Positions 1 through 9,911 of a DNA stretch of 64,000 bases are shown one piece after another (the stretch's first letter is position 1; each line of letters starts with the position of its first letter). The DNA comes from Gammaproteobacteria bacterium (lineage in GTDB: Bacteria > Pseudomonadota > Gammaproteobacteria > Pseudomonadales > Halieaceae): contig JAUHYL010000008.1 in assembly GCA_030426545.1 (NCBI GenBank), positions 1 through 64,000 of the forward strand. Direction: 5' to 3'. The notes beneath the pieces were generated by a model. The model searched no databases, had not been told where the DNA came from, and worked only from the letters and a program-made list of their open reading frames with translations. A program made the translations under genes and the position numbers.

Positions 1-29
1 GGTGATCCGACCTCTGGAATCAGTTCACA

Positions 30-64
30 AAAACAGAAAAGCCCAGCTAAATTAGCTGGGCTTC
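30..64 (-). terminator. Rho-independent terminator after tRNA-Pro
   Basis: A perfect inverted repeat (AAGCCCAGCTAA / TTAGCTGGGCTT) lies downstream of tRNA-Pro on the minus strand. It is followed on that strand by a T-rich tract (TTTTCTGTTTTT). Stem plus U-tract is the standard intrinsic terminator layout. Confidence 0.85.
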
Positions 65-127
65 CTGATTTGGGCCACTGGAGTGTGTTTTTACACAGTC
101 TCCTGTGGGTGGCCATTTGCTTGGATT

Positions 128-204
128 TGGTCGGGACGACAGGATTTGAACCTGTGACCACCACACCCCCAGTGTGGTGCGCTACCAGACTGCGCTACGC
201 CCCG
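128..204 (-). tRNA. tRNA-Pro (anticodon GGG)
   Basis: The minus strand reads CGGGGCGTAGCGCAGTCTGG and ends in a TTCAAATC T-arm and an encoded CCA. The acceptor arms CGGGGCG and CGTCCCG pair. The anticodon stem CCACA/TGTGG encloses the 7-nt loop CTGGGGG, giving anticodon GGG, which decodes CCC/CCU proline codons. The gene is 77 nt including CCA and is followed by its own terminator. Confidence 0.95.
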
Positions 205-229
205 TAATCGCGATCGCGATGCGGGCGGG

Positions 230-257
230 ATTATACGCAATTAGTGCCTCTGAACAA
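230..257 (-). promoter_or_regulatory. Sigma-70 promoter for tRNA-Pro
   Basis: On the minus strand, TTGTTC and a perfect TATAAT are separated by 16 nt, about 25 nt upstream of the tRNA 5' end. The -10 box is followed by a very GC-rich stretch (CCCGCCCGC), the kind of discriminator usually linked to growth-rate and stringent control of stable RNA promoters. Position and boxes are seen; the regulation is inferred. Confidence 0.65.
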
Positions 258-260
258 AGG

Positions 261-623
261 CTATTTGGTGGGGCTGAGCACCTTGAGGACGTCTTCCAGC
301 TCCTCAATCGTTTCCTTTATCACGGCCTGCAGGTCCGCTGATAAAACGCCTTCGTCGCCATCGGTCATGCGCTGGCGGGCACCGCCGATGGTGTAGCCCT
401 GATCGTACAGCAGGCCGCGTATCTGGCGAATCGTCAATACGTCCTCACGCTGGTAGTAGCGGCGGTTACCGCGGCGTTTGACGGGTTTGAGTTGTGGAAA
501 CTCCTGTTCCCAGTAGCGCAGGACATGCGGCTTTACTGCGCACAGTTCGCTCACTTCTCCGATCGTAAAATAACGCTTTCCGGGAATGGCGGGCAGTTCA
601 TTGTTGTGGGTCGGTTCCAGCAT
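261..623 (-). CDS. MerR-family transcriptional regulator
   Basis: This is a 120-aa protein with an N-terminal MerR winged helix-turn-helix at about residues 18-85 ([20 protein letters not shown], then [11 protein letters not shown]). The short C-terminal helix has no obvious metal-binding cysteine cluster, so a metal sensor of the CueR or ZntR type is unlikely. It overlaps the 3' end of ihfA by 26 nt and is the last gene of the pheS-pheT-ihfA-merR series. A small MerR-like gene after ihfA is common in gammaproteobacteria and its target is usually unknown. Family assignment is firm; the ligand and regulon are not known from sequence. Confidence 0.9.
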   Translation of the reverse strand: MLEPTHNNELPAIPGKRYFTIGEVSELCAVKPHVLRYWEQEFPQLKPVKRRGNRRYYQREDVLTIRQIRGLLYDQGYTIGGARQRMTDGDEGVLSADLQAVIKETIEELEDVLKVLSPTK

Positions 624-906
624 ATTCCTCTACTCGGGCTTTCAGCTTTTGTCCAGGTCGGAAGGTCACCACGCGTCGCGCAGAAATGGGGATTTCTTCG
701 CCGGTTTTCGGGTTGCGGCCCGGACGCTGGCTCTTGTCGCGCAGGTCAAAGTTACCGAAGCCTGACAGCTTCACCTGCTCGTTGCTTTCCAGGCAGCTGC
801 GAATTTCTTCAAAGAAGAGCTCAACGATTTCCTTGGCTTCCCGCTTGTTGAGTCCCAACTCTTCGAAAAGGCGTTCAGCCATTTCAGATTTAGTCAGAGC
901 GGTCAT
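598..906 (-). CDS. ihfA: Integration host factor subunit alpha
   Basis: This 102-aa HU/IHF-fold protein is the alpha subunit of the DNA-bending heterodimer IHF. The IHF-alpha start [20 protein letters not shown] is present, as is the beta-arm region with [20 protein letters not shown] that inserts into the minor groove. Length matches the family (about 99-105 aa). It lies 63 nt downstream of pheT, the usual gammaproteobacterial location. The partner subunit ihfB is also in this window, near 46.6 kb. Confidence 0.98.
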   Translation of the reverse strand: MTALTKSEMAERLFEELGLNKREAKEIVELFFEEIRSCLESNEQVKLSGFGNFDLRDKSQRPGRNPKTGEEIPISARRVVTFRPGQKLKARVEEYAGTDPQQ

Positions 907-969
907 GTTCCGGTACCTGGTATGTAAAACCCAGCTTGGTGTAATTAAGACTAGCCTTTCGAATAAAAG

Positions 970-3345
970 CTAGCTCCTCAGCTCGGCATTATAATTTTTT
1001 TCCAGCAGATCAATGACTTGACCCACTGTCGGATTAACATCCTCATCACCAAGAGTGCGCGAATGATCACGGAAAGTCAAACCCAGCGCGAGGCTTTTTC
1101 TTTTAGGATCAATACCTTTGCCGGTATAGACATCAAACAGGGTTAAGTCTGACAGGTAAGCCCCTGCGACAGAACGCACCTCACCCATTATGTCCGCTAC
1201 GGCCACCTCTTTGTCCACGATGAAGGCTAAATCCCTGCGAATCTCAGGGAATTTGGACAATTCGGCGAACTCAGGCAATTCCCCGGCCAGCACCGCTGAC
1301 AGGTCTACCTCGCAGGCGTAAAGCGTTGCAGCGAAATCCAGCTGTGCTGCAACGACGGGATGCAGCGCGCCAATGTAGCCAACTGTCTGCCCCTTTCTGG
1401 TTATGCGGGCGCTCTGTCCCGGGTGCAGGCCATCACGCTGGGCGGCGTGGAACGCGAAGCCATCGAGGTCGCGCGTGAGTGTTAGCACGCTCTCCAGGTC
1501 ACCCTTGAGGTCGTAAAAATCGACACCCGTATCGTCACTGTCCCAGCTCTCGGGGCTGCGCGCACCGGTGACGATCATTGCCAGCGTTGGCGTTTGCTCA
1601 AGGCCATCCCTGGTCGGCACAAAGCGCAGTCCCGTTTCGAACAGGCGCACCCTGGGTTGCTGGCGATTGACGTTGCGCTGTGCAGCGCTGATCAGGCCCG
1701 GCAACAGGCTGGTGCGCATCACCGCCATGTCAGCAGAGATAGGGTTGGTCAGCGCCACCGGCGTCACGCCCGGGTCGAACTGCGCCTGCAACTTTGGATC
1801 AACAAAACTGTAGGTGATCGCTTCACGGTAGCCGCGCGCGGCCAGGTGTCGACGCACGCTGCGCTGTGAAAGTTGTTGCTCGTCGCGCGCAGGAATCACC
1901 AGGTCTGCATGCACGTGTGAAACCGGCAGCCGATTGTAGCCATAGACCCGTGCGAGCTCCTCCAGCAGATCAACCTCGATCGCAATGTCGAAACGCCAAC
2001 TGGGCACACTGCAGGTCCAGCCCGCATCGGTTGCGGTGACGCCCAGACCCAGCCCGCCCAGAATACGTTCAACTTCCTTCGAGTCCAGCTCGAACCCCAG
2101 CAGTTTGCGAATGCGATCTGCCCGCAACGATACGTCGGGGCGCGCTGGCATCTCGCTGGCAGCAGTCTGCTCGTTGATCGGGCCGGCTTCGCCACCGACG
2201 ATATCGATCAGCAACTGCGTCGCACGTTCCAGCGCCTTCACCTGCAGCTCGAAATCCACACCGCGCTCGAAACGGTGCGAGGCGTCAGTGTGCATGCCAA
2301 AGCCCCGCGCCTGCCCCGCAATCAGGTGCGGCGTGAAGAACGCGACTTCAAGGAACAGGTTTTTCGTTTGATCACTCACAGCACTGTGCTCGCCGCCCAT
2401 AATACCGGCCAGTGCCACGGCTTTCTCGTGATCAGCAATCACCAGGTTGTCGGTGCCCAGTTCCACCTCGCTGCCATCGAGAAGCGCCAGTTTCTCGCCC
2501 TGTTCTGCCTCGCGCACAACAATGCCGCCCACCAGCTTGTCGAAGTCGAAGGCGTGCATCGGTTGACCGAGTTCCAGCATGACGTAGTTGGTGACATCCA
2601 CCACCGCGTCTATCGAACGCAAACCACAGCGGCGCAGCTTCTCCTGCATCCACAGGGGGCTGGGTCGGCTGACATCGACGTTGCGCAAAATGCGCCCGGT
2701 GAAATGCGGGCATCGCGCGGGCGCCTTGATTTCAATGGGGAAGATCTCATCCAGTGCCGACTGCACCGGGTCGCAGGTAACTTCGGTCACGCTGCAATCG
2801 TTCAACAGCCCCACTTCCCGCGCGATTCCCCGAACGCCGAGACAATCGGCACGGTTTGGCGTAAGACCGATTTCGAGCACCTGGTCATCCAGCCCCAGGT
2901 AGTCGCGCAAGTCTGCGCCCACCGGCGCATCCTGCGCCAGCTCCATCAAGCCTTCGTTAGCCTCGGACAGACCCAACTCCTGCTCGGCGCAAAGCATGCC
3001 GTTCGACTCCACACCGCGCAGCCTGGCCTGCTTTATCTTGAAATCGCCGGGGAGCTCGCCGCCCACCGTCGCCAGTGGCGCCTTCAGACCGGCGCGTGCA
3101 TTCGGCGCGCCGCAAACGATCTGTAATGTTTCGCTGCCGCTGTTCACCTGGCAAACACGCAACTTGTCGGCATCCGGGTGAGGTTCGGCGCTAACAATTT
3201 CTCCGACGACCACACCGGTGAAGGCACCGGCCACCGGGTCGATGGACTCGATCTCCAATCCGGCCATGGTGAGTTGCTGCCCCAGTGTTTGTGTATCCAC
3301 AGCCGGGTCCACCCACTCGCGTAACCATTGTTCACTGATAATCAC
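970..3345 (-). CDS. pheT: Phenylalanine--tRNA ligase beta subunit
   Basis: This 791-aa subunit belongs to the (alpha-beta)2 phenylalanyl-tRNA synthetase. It carries an EMAP/tRNA-binding domain at about residues 40-150, the B3/4 editing region around the middle of the first half, a B5 domain, the catalytic-like core, and a C-terminal ferredoxin-fold anticodon-binding domain (about 700-790, ending DEDVNPTVGQVIDLLEKN). Length is normal for bacteria (about 790-800 aa). It lies 70 nt after pheS and is presumably co-transcribed with it. Confidence 0.98.
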   Translation of the reverse strand: MIISEQWLREWVDPAVDTQTLGQQLTMAGLEIESIDPVAGAFTGVVVGEIVSAEPHPDADKLRVCQVNSGSETLQIVCGAPNARAGLKAPLATVGGELPGDFKIKQARLRGVESNGMLCAEQELGLSEANEGLMELAQDAPVGADLRDYLGLDDQVLEIGLTPNRADCLGVRGIAREVGLLNDCSVTEVTCDPVQSALDEIFPIEIKAPARCPHFTGRILRNVDVSRPSPLWMQEKLRRCGLRSIDAVVDVTNYVMLELGQPMHAFDFDKLVGGIVVREAEQGEKLALLDGSEVELGTDNLVIADHEKAVALAGIMGGEHSAVSDQTKNLFLEVAFFTPHLIAGQARGFGMHTDASHRFERGVDFELQVKALERATQLLIDIVGGEAGPINEQTAASEMPARPDVSLRADRIRKLLGFELDSKEVERILGGLGLGVTATDAGWTCSVPSWRFDIAIEVDLLEELARVYGYNRLPVSHVHADLVIPARDEQQLSQRSVRRHLAARGYREAITYSFVDPKLQAQFDPGVTPVALTNPISADMAVMRTSLLPGLISAAQRNVNRQQPRVRLFETGLRFVPTRDGLEQTPTLAMIVTGARSPESWDSDDTGVDFYDLKGDLESVLTLTRDLDGFAFHAAQRDGLHPGQSARITRKGQTVGYIGALHPVVAAQLDFAATLYACEVDLSAVLAGELPEFAELSKFPEIRRDLAFIVDKEVAVADIMGEVRSVAGAYLSDLTLFDVYTGKGIDPKRKSLALGLTFRDHSRTLGDEDVNPTVGQVIDLLEKNYNAELRS

Positions 3346-3415
3346 TTGTTAACTCTCCGCACTGCTTCTGCGTTCTGCCTGCGCTCTGCGTATTGAACTG
3401 CTCACACACGCCCGA

Positions 3416-4582
<1,167 letters not shown>

Positions 4583-4650
4583 CCTCCGCTCCATAGGTTC
4601 TAGCTGCAGGTGCAATGACTCCTTCAGTAAGAACCACAGATAGCTCAGAG

Positions 4651-4763
4651 CATGCCAGAGCGTGTTGTCAGACCGTGCGCGACATGGATGTCGGGGGCGG
4701 CCATCCGTCGCCCGAGACCCCATGGACGATTTCACGGCGGGTCTGACAACACGCTCTGGTATG
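4651..4763. repeat. Hairpin repeat element 2 (23-bp arms, 67-nt core)
   Basis: Arms at 4651-4673 and 4741-4763 pair over 22 of 23 positions (CCAGAGCGTGTTGTCAGAC and its complement). The core on the plus strand begins CGTGCGCGACATGGATGTCG, identical over 20 nt to the core of element 1 on the other strand, and ends TTCACGGCGG. The two elements therefore have opposite orientation, equal arm length, related loops and different stems. Confidence 0.85.
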
Positions 4764-4798
4764 ATCTGTGCGGCGAGTAAACTACCTCACCGAATCAA

Positions 4799-4835
4799 CA
4801 AAAAAAGAAGGGAAAGAGCCAAGCCCTTTCCCTTC
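4799..4835 (-). terminator. Rho-independent terminator after rplT
   Basis: The minus strand has stem AAGGGAAAG / CTTTCCCTT with loop GGCTTGGCT, followed by CTTTTTTTG. It lies about 65 nt after the rplT stop and before pheS. It can end the infC-rpmI-rplT transcript or act as a read-through point into pheST. Confidence 0.85.
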
Positions 4836-4860
4836 GGTTTTACAGTGTAGCCAGCGATCT

Positions 4861-4886
4861 CGCGGGGTTATCACATAAGCCCCGCG
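4861..4886 (-). other. GC-rich hairpin just after rplT
   Basis: A perfect 7-bp inverted repeat CGCGGGG / CCCCGCG with a 12-nt loop lies 11 nt beyond the rplT stop, upstream of the stronger terminator. It has no U-tract of its own. It may protect the mRNA 3' end or belong to a double-hairpin terminator; the role is inferred. Confidence 0.5.
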
Positions 4887-4897
4887 ACAGGGGTGGG

Positions 4898-5257
4898 CTA
4901 AGCAGCCAGGGCTGCTTTCGCTTGCTCCACGATCGCGGCAAAAGCCGGCTTGTCGTGCACGGCAAGATCCGCCAGTACGCGACGATCCAGACCGATCTCG
5001 GCTTTCTTCAGCCCATTGATCAGGCGGCTGTAGCTCAGGCCGTTAGCACGGGACTGGGCATTGATGCGCGTGATCCAGAGCGAGCGAAACTGACGCTTGC
5101 GCTGACGGCGATCCCGGTAGGCGTACTGTCCTGCCTTGGTAACTGCCTGCTTGGCAACTCTGAATACTCGGCTGCGGGCTCCGTAGTAACCCTTGGCCTG
5201 CTTCAATATCTTCTTGTGACGGCGATGGGCCACCACACCACGTTTTACGCGAGGCAT
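4898..5257 (-). CDS. rplT: 50S ribosomal protein L20
   Basis: This 119-aa basic protein starts [20 protein letters not shown], the canonical L20 N-terminal extension, followed by the globular domain ([20 protein letters not shown]). L20 binds 23S rRNA early in assembly. In E. coli it also represses its own operon through an mRNA site in infC-rpmI; whether that applies here is not visible. It lies 30 nt after rpmI. Confidence 0.98.
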   Translation of the reverse strand: MPRVKRGVVAHRRHKKILKQAKGYYGARSRVFRVAKQAVTKAGQYAYRDRRQRKRQFRSLWITRINAQSRANGLSYSRLINGLKKAEIGLDRRVLADLAVHDKPAFAAIVEQAKAALAA

Positions 5258-5287
5258 AAGTCTTCTCCTGTTCCTTTAAGGTGGCCG

Positions 5288-5482
5288 TTACTTGGCACGC
5301 AGCATGCGATCGATCAGAACTTCGTCATTCTTGTGAATGAGAGACGTTCCGCGCAGCTGGCGCTTTCGCTTGGTGGTCATCTTGGTGAGGATGTGACTCT
5401 TGTTCGCGCTCTTGCGCTTGTAGCCGCCGGCGGTTTTCTTGAACCGCTTGGCCGCACCAGAGTGAATTTTTGCTTTAGGCAT
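5288..5482 (-). CDS. rpmI: 50S ribosomal protein L35
   Basis: This 64-aa protein begins [20 protein letters not shown], matching the L35 consensus. The ORF track starts two codons earlier (MKMPKAK). The inner ATG is preferred because L35 proteins start with MPK and the GGAG Shine-Dalgarno lies 9 nt from it but only 3 nt from the outer ATG. It sits between infC and rplT, as is usual. Confidence 0.95.
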   Translation of the reverse strand: MPKAKIHSGAAKRFKKTAGGYKRKSANKSHILTKMTTKRKRQLRGTSLIHKNDEVLIDRMLRAK

Positions 5483-5541
5483 TTTCATGTACTCCGCATT
5501 TGCGAGTTAATCGATAAAGAAACTGGGGCATTCACGGGCCT

Positions 5542-6069
5542 TCAGTTCTTCTTCTTTGGTGCGATAACCATTGTGAGTTGTCGGCCTTCCATTTTCGGGA
5601 ACTGCTCGACACCCCCCAACTCGACCAGATCAGCTTCTACCCGCTTGAGTAGCTCCATGCCAATATCCTGGTGAGCCATTTCACGTCCGCGAAAGCGCAT
5701 CGTGACTTTGGCCTTATCGCCGTTTTCAAGGAAACGTACCAGGTTGCGTAGTTTTACCTGGTAATCCCCTTCCTCCGTCCCTGGACGAAACTTGATTTCT
5801 TTTACCTGTGTTCTCTTCTGCTTCTTCTTCTGAGCAGACTTTTGCTTCTTGGCTTCAAAAACGTGCTTGCCGTAATCCATGATCTTGCAGACGGCCGGAT
5901 CGGAATCACCAGCGATCAATACCAGATCCATGGTTGCCGCCTCTGCCGCTGCACGTGCCTCACTCAAAGACACAATGCCTACCTGTTCTCCCTCGGCTCC
6001 GATCAGGCGAACCGGATCCGCCGTAATCTGGTCGTTCGTAAGCGCTTTTTTGCTGCTTTCCTTCTTAAT
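5542..6069 (-). CDS. infC: Translation initiation factor IF-3 (AUU start)
   Basis: IF-3 binds the 30S subunit and proofreads start codon and initiator tRNA selection. The reading frame extends upstream to an ATG at 6087, but the likely start is the ATT at 6069-6067. It gives a 175-aa protein starting (M)[13 protein letters not shown], and GGAG sits 7 nt upstream of it. AUU start codons on infC are the classic basis for IF-3 autoregulation. The ATT overlaps the thrS stop TAA by one base. N- and C-domains are both present, the latter with [18 protein letters not shown]. Confidence 0.93.
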   Translation of the reverse strand: MKKESSKKALTNDQITADPVRLIGAEGEQVGIVSLSEARAAAEAATMDLVLIAGDSDPAVCKIMDYGKHVFEAKKQKSAQKKKQKRTQVKEIKFRPGTEEGDYQVKLRNLVRFLENGDKAKVTMRFRGREMAHQDIGMELLKRVEADLVELGGVEQFPKMEGRQLTMVIAPKKKN

Positions 6070-7996
6070 GCTGACTCTCCAATGCAAGACGACCGCGACA
6101 TGCTACATCGTCGGTGAGATGCGCGATAAACGCGTCGAGATCCATGGATCCCAGATCTTCACCACGACGGGCACGCACGGCCACAGTCTGTGATTCTACT
6201 TCTTTATCCCCAACCACGAGGAGGTAGGGAACCTTCAGAATCGTGTGCTCGCGGATTTTAAAGCCGATTTTTTCGTTTCTCAAGTCCGAAATGACCCGAA
6301 AGCCCTTGTTTTTCAAGGATTCTTCCACTTTCAGGGCATATTCAGACTGCTTGTCGGTGATATTGAGCACAACGGCCTGCGTTGGCGCCAGCCACGTGGG
6401 GAAAACGCCCTCGTAATGCTCGATCAAAATACCGATAAATCGCTCGAAGGAACCGAGGATTGCGCGGTGCAACATCACCGGCACCTGCCGGCTGCCGTCC
6501 TCGGCCACGTACTGTGCATCCAGCCGCCCCGGGGTCGAGAAATCGACCTGAATAGTGCCCAGCTGCCACACCCGCCCGATGCAATCCTTGAGCGAGAACT
6601 CGATCTTCGGCCCGTAAAAGGCGCCCTCCCCCGGCAGTTCCTCCCAGGGCAGATTCTGCGCATTCAGGGCATCGGCCAGGGCCTTCTCTGCCTGATCCCA
6701 GACCTCGTCCGAGCCCACCCGCTTCTCGGGACGGGTGGACAGGCGGTAGATCACCTCGTCGAAGCCAAAATCGGCGTAGACCTCGTGCAGAAAATCGATG
6801 AAAGCGGACACTTCCGCCTGAATCTGCTCCTCGGTGCAAAAGATGTGGGCATCGTCCTGCACAAAACCGCGCACGCGCATGATGCCGTGCAGCGAGCCGG
6901 AGGGCTCATTGCGGTGGCAGGAACCGAACTCCGCCAGGCGCAGCGGCAGGTCACGGTAAGACTTCAGGCCCTGGTTGAACACCTGCACATGGCAGGGGCA
7001 GTTCATCGGCTTGACGGCGAACTCGCGCTCGTCGGCCTGGAACATGAACATGTCATCGCTGAATTTATCGGCGTGGCCAGACTTCTCCCACAGCGTCATG
7101 TCCACCAGCTGCGGCGTCCGAATCTCCTGGTAACCGTGCTGGTTCTGCACCTGGCGCATGTACTGTTCCAGTGTCTGGTAGATACTCCACCCTGCCGGGT
7201 GCCAGAACACCATGCCCGGCGCTTCTTCCTGCAGGTGAAACAGGTTCAGCTTCTTGGCGATTTTGCGATGATCGCGCTTTTCCGCTTCTTCGATGCGCCT
7301 CAGGTACTGCTTGAGTTGTTTCTTGTTCGCCCAGGCGGTGCCGTAGACACGCTGCAACATCTCGTTCTGCGAATCGCCACGCCAGTAGGCGCCGGCAACC
7401 TTGGTCAGCTTGAAGGCCTGCAGTTTGCCGGTACTGGGCACGTGGGGGCCGCGACACAGGTCTCCCCATTCCCCCTGGCGGTAGATGGAAATTTCCTCGC
7501 CCGCCGGCAGATCCTCGATGATCTGCACCTTGTAGTGCTCGCCCAGCGCACGGAAATGCTCAATGGCTTCCTCGCGGCTGACGACCTGGCGCTCCACGGG
7601 TATGTCCTGGCCGACCAGCTCGGCCATGCGCTGCTCGATCTTTTCCAGGTCCTCGGGCGTGAAGCGGTGCTCGGTGGCGAAGTCATAGTAAAAGCCGTCT
7701 TCGACCACCGGGCCAATGGTGACCTGCACATCCGGGAACAGATCCTGCGTTGCCATCGCCAGCAGGTGGGCGGTGGAATGGCGAATCACCTCCAGACCGG
7801 CATCGTCACGTTCGGTGATGATGGCCAGGGACGCGTCGCTGTCCAGGACGTAGGAAGTATCCACCTCGTGGCCGTCCACAACGCCGGCCAGCGCGGCTTT
7901 GGCAAGACCGGGGCCGATGTCAGCCGCCACTTCGTGGACTGAGACGGGTTTATCAAATGAACGTTCGCTGCCGTCAGGCAGAGTAATAACAGGCAT
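6065..7996 (-). CDS. thrS: Threonine--tRNA ligase
   Basis: This 643-aa class II synthetase has an N-terminal TGS domain (about 1-62) and an editing domain with [10 protein letters not shown]. The catalytic core contains the zinc-binding cysteine region ([10 protein letters not shown]), motif 2 [19 protein letters not shown] and the [11 protein letters not shown] region. The C-terminal anticodon-binding domain occupies the last ~100 residues. Length matches the family. It is followed directly by infC with a one-base stop/start overlap, as in the conserved thrS-infC-rpmI-rplT operon. Confidence 0.98.
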   Translation of the reverse strand: MPVITLPDGSERSFDKPVSVHEVAADIGPGLAKAALAGVVDGHEVDTSYVLDSDASLAIITERDDAGLEVIRHSTAHLLAMATQDLFPDVQVTIGPVVEDGFYYDFATEHRFTPEDLEKIEQRMAELVGQDIPVERQVVSREEAIEHFRALGEHYKVQIIEDLPAGEEISIYRQGEWGDLCRGPHVPSTGKLQAFKLTKVAGAYWRGDSQNEMLQRVYGTAWANKKQLKQYLRRIEEAEKRDHRKIAKKLNLFHLQEEAPGMVFWHPAGWSIYQTLEQYMRQVQNQHGYQEIRTPQLVDMTLWEKSGHADKFSDDMFMFQADEREFAVKPMNCPCHVQVFNQGLKSYRDLPLRLAEFGSCHRNEPSGSLHGIMRVRGFVQDDAHIFCTEEQIQAEVSAFIDFLHEVYADFGFDEVIYRLSTRPEKRVGSDEVWDQAEKALADALNAQNLPWEELPGEGAFYGPKIEFSLKDCIGRVWQLGTIQVDFSTPGRLDAQYVAEDGSRQVPVMLHRAILGSFERFIGILIEHYEGVFPTWLAPTQAVVLNITDKQSEYALKVEESLKNKGFRVISDLRNEKIGFKIREHTILKVPYLLVVGDKEVESQTVAVRARRGEDLGSMDLDAFIAHLTDDVACRGRLALESQH

Positions 7997-8015
7997 GGGC
8001 CTTCCTCTTACAGTG

Positions 8016-8036
8016 GTGGCCCCTACTAAAGGCCAC
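8016..8036 (-). promoter_or_regulatory. Small hairpin in the thrS leader
   Basis: A GTGGCC/GGCCAC inverted repeat with a 9-nt loop lies about 20 nt upstream of the thrS ATG, next to the Shine-Dalgarno AGAGGAAGG. Hairpins here are used for translational autocontrol of thrS in E. coli. This one is short and no sequence resemblance to the E. coli operator is claimed. The rest of 7997-8301 shows nothing else supportable. Confidence 0.3.
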
Positions 8037-8301
8037 GTGAAAGTTTCAGCGCATCGATTGAAGACGTATTAGTGATACGTGTGCGTGATGCGTGTCGCGT
8101 TACGAATGCGACAATATCGACCGGGCCAGCAAACCCCGGTCGAAATCGGAGGGGCATAGTGCCTCAAGCGAAGGGCGTTGTGAACTGGAAATTGTGGCGA
8201 AAACGTCGGTGAAGCCGCTGAGACAACCGGTCAGAGACGCCGGGCCGGACTTTGAGGCGCCGGTTTGGCGCAGTGCTCTCGCCGTGCAGAAAGCTGTTCC
8301 C

Positions 8302-8445
8302 TCAACCGCGGCTGTCGCGCGCGATCTGCGTTGGGGGATCATCCACCACGGGTTTCTCATCGATGCCGATACTACCGGCGCTCAATTCGTTGCTCATTAT
8401 CACGGCAACCACGAAAAACATCGCCAGGCTCATTTTGGTACGCAT
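8302..8445 (-). CDS. Small putative exported peptide (47 aa)
   Basis: The ORF track gives 79 aa from 8541, but the inner ATG at 8445 has a strong Shine-Dalgarno (GGGGGAG, 7 nt spacing). That start gives a 47-aa product MRTKMSLAMFFVVAVIMSNE..., with a basic N terminus, one hydrophobic stretch of about 14 residues ending near ELSAG, and a short polar acidic tail (DEKPVVDDPP). This looks like a signal peptide or membrane anchor with a small exported tail. No family is recognised. It stands alone between thrS and the PhaC-like gene. Confidence 0.5.
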   Translation of the reverse strand: MRTKMSLAMFFVVAVIMSNELSAGSIGIDEKPVVDDPPTQIARDSRG

Positions 8446-8690
8446 AGCACTACTCCCCCGAATCCCTGCCAGTCGCCGACCCGATGGTGAGGGAAGGCGA
8501 ATCGTGGCGTTCAGGTACAGGCGGAGCAATCTCTGTGCCACAGAGTCCTATCTTGTTGTTTTAAATGGCTTTTAAGCCAAAACGTGGTTTCGTACCGAGG
8601 AGTTTGCCGGGGAGATGTAAAGAAATCCAACACGCGCGGGGCAAGGTTCAGCGCCCAATTTTCCGCGGGATTGATACGCCGACGGCAGTG

Positions 8691-9911
8691 CTAACGGCCT
8701 GTGGAAGCGCGTCGCTTGCGTCTGGTCTTCGTCGCGCGAGGCGCCGGTTTCGAGCGCTGTGCCAGCCAATCCGCACTCTGCGCCCACACCGCCGTGGTGG
8801 CCTTGCCGCCAATAATCACCCCCATATGGCCGCCGGGGGCAACCCGAAAGTCCTTATCGCGCGACGCGATGATGTCGACGATACCTTCGGCGACCTCCGG
8901 CGCTACCAGCTTGTCACCCTCCCCTGCAAAGCCGAGAAAGTTGCAGGTGATCTTGTCCAGTTCCGCCACCGAGTCACCGAATTCGACGCGGCCTCCTGCG
9001 AGTTGATTGCCACCGACTACCTTCACCGCCATATCGCGCAGCACGCCGCCGGGATACGACAGCATATTGTTCAGGTAATCAGACGTGGTGGAGTGTGATT
9101 CCACAAACTCGCGATCGTACAGGCGCGTCATCAGGTCAAAATACGTGGTCACGCTGCTGAGCGGGTCGGTCAACTTGAACGTCAGCGTGGTCAGCCAGGG
9201 CGGCGTCGCGAGCAACGCAGGATCGACCGTGTCCAGCAACAGGTTGGAATAGCGGCTTGCCAGCTGACCGGGGCCGCTAAGCGCATGCGCGATATTCGCC
9301 ACACCCGCGATCACACCGCTGCCGCTCTCCAGGTCGATGGGACTGGCGACGGTGACGATATTGCGTACATTGCGGTCGCGCGTCTGACCCTGGTACAGAA
9401 GGCAGAACAGGCCGCCCATACACCAGCCCATCAGGGAGACGTCCTTGCAGCCGGAGTGCGCGCGCACCTTGTTCAGCGCCTCTCCCATCATGTCACGCGA
9501 ATAATCCGCCAGGCCGAGGTGGCCGTGCTTTTTCTGCGGCTTGCCCCAGTCAATCAGGTACACCCTGAAGCCACGGGCAACCATGTACTTCACCAAACTG
9601 CGCTGCGGCAGCAGGTCAAAGGTTTCGGTGGTGACGCCCAGCGGCGGCACCAACACCAGCGGGACGGCGTGCTGTTTGCGCTGAATGGGCATCTCGGTGC
9701 CGTCGGGTAACTCGATGCTGTCTTCGTCCGGCAATTCGTAATAGCGCACCGCCATCAGGTCGCTGTCATGCACCAGTTCAAACCAGGTTCTGCCTGACTG
9801 GATCAGCGTATCGCGCTTGAACAGCCAGTCGACACTGTTGGCGGCGGAGGACGCCAGACGCTGGTTTAGCGCCAGGCCGCCGGAGAGAAGTCGCCGGGTC
9901 AGGTCATTCAT
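8691..9911 (-). CDS. PHA synthase-like alpha/beta hydrolase (PhaC family)
   Basis: This 406-aa protein has the PhaC-type alpha/beta-hydrolase fold. The nucleophile elbow is GWCMGG with the cysteine at about residue 164, as in polyhydroxyalkanoate synthases rather than serine esterases. Later GEGDKLVAP and PGGHMGVI supply the expected Asp and His. It is shorter than class I PhaC (about 560-600 aa) and nearer the class III size (about 355 aa), but no phaE is adjacent. The C terminus is Lys/Arg-rich. It overlaps the upstream wax-ester synthase gene by 4 nt (ATGA). Either polymer synthesis or an acyl-transfer/depolymerase role is possible. Confidence 0.8.
   Translation of the reverse strand: MNDLTRRLLSGGLALNQRLASSAANSVDWLFKRDTLIQSGRTWFELVHDSDLMAVRYYELPDEDSIELPDGTEMPIQRKQHAVPLVLVPPLGVTTETFDLLPQRSLVKYMVARGFRVYLIDWGKPQKKHGHLGLADYSRDMMGEALNKVRAHSGCKDVSLMGWCMGGLFCLLYQGQTRDRNVRNIVTVASPIDLESGSGVIAGVANIAHALSGPGQLASRYSNLLLDTVDPALLATPPWLTTLTFKLTDPLSSVTTYFDLMTRLYDREFVESHSTTSDYLNNMLSYPGGVLRDMAVKVVGGNQLAGGRVEFGDSVAELDKITCNFLGFAGEGDKLVAPEVAEGIVDIIASRDKDFRVAPGGHMGVIIGGKATTAVWAQSADWLAQRSKPAPRATKTRRKRRASTGR

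Noticed and set aside
2275-3126. 283-aa plus-strand ORF opposite pheT
   Set aside because: Shadow of pheT; no ribosome site or domain.
6245-7942. 565-aa plus-strand ORF opposite thrS
   Set aside because: It is antisense to the well-supported thrS gene and shows no domain. High GC creates long shadow frames.
8092-8490. 132-aa plus-strand ORF after thrS
   Set aside because: It is antisense to the better supported 47-aa peptide, with no ribosome site or domain.
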